From Alisma plantago-aquatica (lineage: Eukaryota > Streptophyta > Magnoliopsida > Alismatales > Alismataceae), in NCBI GenBank assembly GCA_963693085.1, contig OY856410.1:1331656304-1331720303 (forward strand): a stretch of DNA of 64,000 bases, written 5' to 3'. Position numbers and translations under genes: made by a program. The notes beneath the pieces were generated by a model. It searched no databases and was not told the DNA's origin. It saw only the letters and a list, made by a program, of their open reading frames with translations. Below, piece after piece: positions 61,728 through 64,000 of the stretch; the first letter of the stretch is position 1; each line of letters begins with the position of its first letter.

Positions 61728-62140
61728 TACGACGCCGGCGTCCTGTGTGAGACCAGTGGCTATGCTGGCGCTGTTGTAGGACTGGAGCGTGCAGAGGCGG
61801 GGCTGGAGCAAGATCTTGTTCTTGTCGTTGGCGGAAGCAGGGTCAGCCGGCTGGATCTGTTGGATTGCCAACTGCTGTGGCTCCTCCACCATCCAGCACA
61901 TAGACAACCCATGGAGTAGTAATACCTATACATATCACCACCACCACCACTCCTATGATTCCTTTCCCATCCAACAACATGGACAACTAAGATCAAGCCA
62001 CAAACACCTCGCGGCATCTGCCGCTCATTGTTTCCTCCCCCTATTTCCTTCCTTCTTTCCTCCCCCACCAACGCTTACTTCTCACTACTACTACACACAC
62101 TTGCTTCCTACTTGGTAGTGCTCTGCTCTACTGATCACAC
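61728..62140. other. GC-rich MULE cargo upstream of the OFP frame
   Basis: Bases 61735-61905 are GC-rich. On the minus strand one frame reads QPADPASANDKNKILLQPRL, which looks protein-like but is not recognised. Bases 61925-62160 are pyrimidine-rich (caccaccac, cttccttctttcctcccc) and resemble the 5' leader of a gene. This may be the captured 5' region of the OFP gene or a second captured fragment. Confidence 0.4.
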
Positions 62141-62865
62141 TCTCCCTTGTCTTCCTCCTCCAGGCGCCGCGGTTACCCTGTCCGCCGCCGGCCAGTAACG
62201 GCCGCCGTCGACGTCGGCTATGCATGCAAGAAGTCCAAGCTGTTCTCTTCCCTCTTCTCGTCTTCTTCCTCCTCCTCACTCAGTTCCTCCTTCAGGCGTA
62301 CGACGACATCTAAGCCCAAGCACCCAAAACCCAGCCCGAACCACTACCAGCCAACCAACAACCACCGCCACCCGCTGTCCTCCTACTACCCTTTCTCCCC
62401 ATCCACGTCTGTCGGATGGGACACTCGGTCTCCTCCACCAACACGACCGCAACAGTCGCCACCACGTTCTCAGGCCCCAGCGACTACTCTTCCCCTCCTC
62501 CCGTGCCACCGCAGTAGCCCGCCCGCAGGTCCAAGAAGAAGACGGTCGCGGCCGAAGCAGCAGCAGCAGCAGTGTCCCCTGCTCGTTCCGGAAGCGGCGC
62601 GGCGGGAGTTGGGCGCGTGGCGGAGGTCAAGGAGTCGTCCGACCCGTACCACGACTTCAGGGACTCCATGCTACAGATGATCGTGGAGAAAGAGCTCTAC
62701 GGGTGGGACGACCTAAGGGATTTGGTACACAAGTTCCTCACACTCAACTCGCCGAGCCACCACGACGCAATACTCAGGGCCTTCTCCGAGATCTGGGCTG
62801 GAGTGTACTATGGCGGTGAGCTTCCCAGCTGCGGCGGCCATTGCCGAGTGGGTAGTGAGCCGTGA
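62141..62865 (+). pseudogene. OFP: OVATE family protein (transcriptional repressor) gene, disrupted, inside MULE
   Basis: The last frame (62572-62865) contains a good OVATE domain at about 62632-62811: ESSDPYHDFRDSM, QMIVEKELYGWDDLRDL, FLTLNSPSHHDAILRAFSEI and W.GVYYG. This is near the usual 60-65 residues. OFPs are plant nuclear repressors that act with KNOX/BELL and other factors to shape organs. Upstream in the same frame a TAG at 62515-62517 interrupts the sequence after PPPVPPQ. The typical OFP N-terminus (VDVGYACKKSKLFSSLFS, usual form with GCGC) lies in another frame from about 62205. At least one frameshift near 62410 and one stop therefore separate the ends. A product starting at 62572 would be an OVATE-only protein of 97 residues. 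Confidence 0.8.
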
Positions 62866-62957
62866 GAATGAAAAAGGGTATCGGGCCTTTAGGGAGGCGA
62901 TAGATGGCCAGAACAATCGTAGAGGACAAGAAAGGGAGCTACAGAGTCTGGAACGCT

Positions 62958-63170
62958 AAAAACTCTAACTTTCACTTGAAAACGCCATGGACTTGGCGCT
63001 TTTCCCTTAAAACGTCATAGACTTGGCGCTTTCACTAGAAAACTCCAACTATTTGGCGCCTTTGACACTAAAACGCCAAAATCTTGGCGCTTTCTCCAAA
63101 AAGTTAAGATGAGTTTGGTGCTAGTTCAGTATATATTTTTATAAAACTGTACTATTTTGGTTTTTTGTCC
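62958..63170 (-). repeat. MULE right terminal inverted repeat with four palindromic units
   Basis: Read from 63170 inward it matches the left repeat, including the outer AT-rich part and the unit aaagcgccaagattttggcg. It has four units where the left has five, so the arrays differ in unit number. Confidence 0.85.
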
Positions 63171-63179
63171 GGGAAATTG
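63171..63179 (+). repeat. MULE target-site duplication, right
   Basis: GGGAAATTG, the partner of 61467-61475. Confidence 0.92.
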
Positions 63180-63301
63180 AGTAAGAGAGCACGATGTTTG
63201 GGGTTGGCCGTGCAAGGTACAATAATGATGATTGGTACTGCCATATCTGGGCTTAAGTGGTGCAGTGGTGGCTGTAAGGGAATGGAAGATAAGGAGAAGA
63301 A

Positions 63302-63378
63302 GTGAAAGCGAGCGTCTCAATCTAACCGATATTAGACATACATGAATGATTACGGCTGTGAAAGCGAGCGTCTCAATC
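63302..63378 (+). repeat. Pair of 21-bp direct repeats upstream of the UGT gene
   Basis: gtgaaagcgagcgtctcaat plus c occurs at 63302-63322 and again at 63358-63378, 56 bases apart and about 340-410 bases before the UGT start codon. They could be duplicated regulatory sites or a small relic duplication. Confidence 0.7.
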
Positions 63379-63649
63379 AAACTGTCACGGGAGACGGACT
63401 TTGAAAAGTAGTCTTTCAAAAGTAAAAGCCAATTGAACCCGAAAACTGCTACAACATGTGACATGTGGGTAACGCGTCCTTATCTTTTACATGAATGCCC
63501 AATTGCTCATTCAATGGATGCATGAGAAACTAACACATATGTATGGTTAGATGTAGGTACAACCACCGTTCCTGTAGACTCTGGTCCTTTTCTGTTTATG
63601 TATTCTCGATTAAGAACGACGGTTGTGGTACTTGTTTACGACTCGCACC

Positions 63650-63657
63650 TATTTATA
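63650..63657 (+). promoter_or_regulatory. Probable TATA box of UGT gene
   Basis: tatttatatc lies about 60 bases before the ATG. A start some 30 bases downstream would leave a leader of about 30 bases, which is short but acceptable for a plant gene. Confidence 0.5.
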
Positions 63658-63715
63658 TCATGCACGACGACTAGCTCACACCCCAACCCCAAGCTACAAA
63701 CCGACTAATTAATCC

Positions 63716-64000
63716 ATGGCTGAAGCCACTAACGGCTGCACGGGCCACCACTTCCTGGTAGTAGTCTTCCCAGGTCAAGGCCACATCAATCCGTCACTCC
63801 AACTCTCCCGCAAGCTCACTGCACTACGAGCACGGGTCACGTTCTCATCCCCTGCATCCGACCACCGCCGCATGTTCCCGAACGCCGCCGATGCACCGGT
63901 AGATGACAAGCACGATCCAAACCTCTCGTTTCATCCCTACGACGACGGCACCGACCCTACAGAGGCTAGCGGCAAGCCACTGGATCTTTCCCGGCTAGCC
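63716..64000 (+). CDS. UDP-glycosyltransferase, N-terminal part (runs off window)
   Basis: The first 95 codons are open to the last base. The protein starts MAEATNGCTGHHFLVVVFPG and continues QGHINPSLQLSRKLTALRAR, the classic family-1 plant UGT N-terminus. The catalytic His is residue 23 in QGHINP. The segment FHPYDDGTDP matches the acceptor-side loop (YSDGYDDG-like) seen in UGT75/UGT74-type enzymes. These cytosolic enzymes move glucose from UDP-glucose to small molecules such as flavonoids or hormones. A full protein is about 450-490 residues, with the PSPG box beyond the window. The ATG is the first after the putative TATA box and has a favourable context (ATCCATGGC). The substrate cannot be told from this part. 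Codons are GC-rich, unlike the surrounding spacer. Confidence 0.9.
   Translation, partial: MAEATNGCTGHHFLVVVFPGQGHINPSLQLSRKLTALRARVTFSSPASDHRRMFPNAADAPVDDKHDPNLSFHPYDDGTDPTEASGKPLDLSRLA

Larger units (their letters stand above)
61476..63170. mobile_element. Pack-MULE-like Mutator element carrying a disrupted OVATE family gene
   Basis: Perfect 9-bp target duplications GGGAAATTG lie at 61467-61475 and 63171-63179, the size typical of Mutator-like elements. The termini are inverted copies: ggataaaaaaccaaaatag at 61476 and the complement ggacaaaaaaccaaaatag from 63170. The terminal inverted repeats are about 215-250 bp and hold arrays of small palindromes. The interior has no transposase. It is GC-rich in contrast to its surroundings and carries OFP-derived sequence. 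MULEs that have captured host gene fragments are called Pack-MULEs. The 1.7-kb size and complete termini fit one. Confidence 0.88.

Noticed and set aside
61539..61907. 122-residue minus-strand frame with repeated FxALSLENA units
   Set aside because: The repeated part is a translation of the palindromic units of the MULE terminal repeat.
62220..62819. 199-residue Arg/Pro/His-rich frame as the real product of the MULE cargo
   Set aside because: Composition is that of an out-of-frame GC-rich sequence. The OVATE domain lies in a different frame.
63126..63464. 112-residue minus-strand frame upstream of the UGT
   Set aside because: It runs into the MULE terminal repeat and has no family resemblance. 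Chance frame.

Overview
The window is a stretch of a large, repeat-rich flowering-plant nuclear genome. It has AT-rich spacer, plant-type transposon families (CACTA with TNP2/PF03004/C48 domains, RNase H-bearing L1 LINE, RTE LINE, Athila-like and copia-like LTR elements, MULE, hAT MITE) and one plant secondary-metabolism gene, a UDP-glycosyltransferase. I cannot place the lineage more closely. The GC-rich coding sequence at the right end would fit a monocot but does not prove one. No tRNA, rRNA, CRISPR array or bacterial-type gene was seen.

Layout, left to right. 1-2534 is an LTR-like remnant. 2535-4653 is a 5'-truncated CACTA copy. 4654-12836 is AT-rich spacer holding a SINE with a 17-bp target-site duplication (TSD), a Micron-like element between TA microsatellites, and an unrecognised coding-like remnant. 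12847-18896 is a full-length L1-type LINE on the minus strand with a 10-bp TSD. 18991-19500 is a second Micron-like element carrying a piece of another LINE. About 19800-22516 is an Athila-like LTR/gag remnant.

22540-52806 is the 3' part of a CACTA transposon. Its TNP2 gene is split by a 22.9-kb non-coding LTR retrotransposon (23825-46739, LTRs of about 5.4 kb, TSD ATATC). That element's left LTR is itself split by a 6.1-kb copia-like, gag-remnant element (27723-33855, LTRs 1490 bp each, TSD CTGTA). The nesting gives the order of insertion: CACTA first, then the large element, then the small one. LTR divergence seen by eye (about 5-7% for the outer element, about 1% for the inner one) agrees.

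52807-54020 is an RTE LINE 3' part whose tail runs into a GAT array of about 700 bp. 56890-57780 is a decayed gypsy gag followed by LTR-like sequence. 59933-60486 is a hAT-type MITE. 61476-63170 is a Pack-MULE-like transposon with a perfect 9-bp TSD. Its long terminal inverted repeats are built from small palindromic units, and its cargo is a disrupted OVATE family (OFP) gene. It lies about 0.5 kb upstream of the only apparently intact host gene, a UDP-glycosyltransferase whose first 95 codons end at the window edge.

The genes do not form a functional pathway. The window is best read as a record of successive transposon insertions, with a host gene beginning at its right edge.
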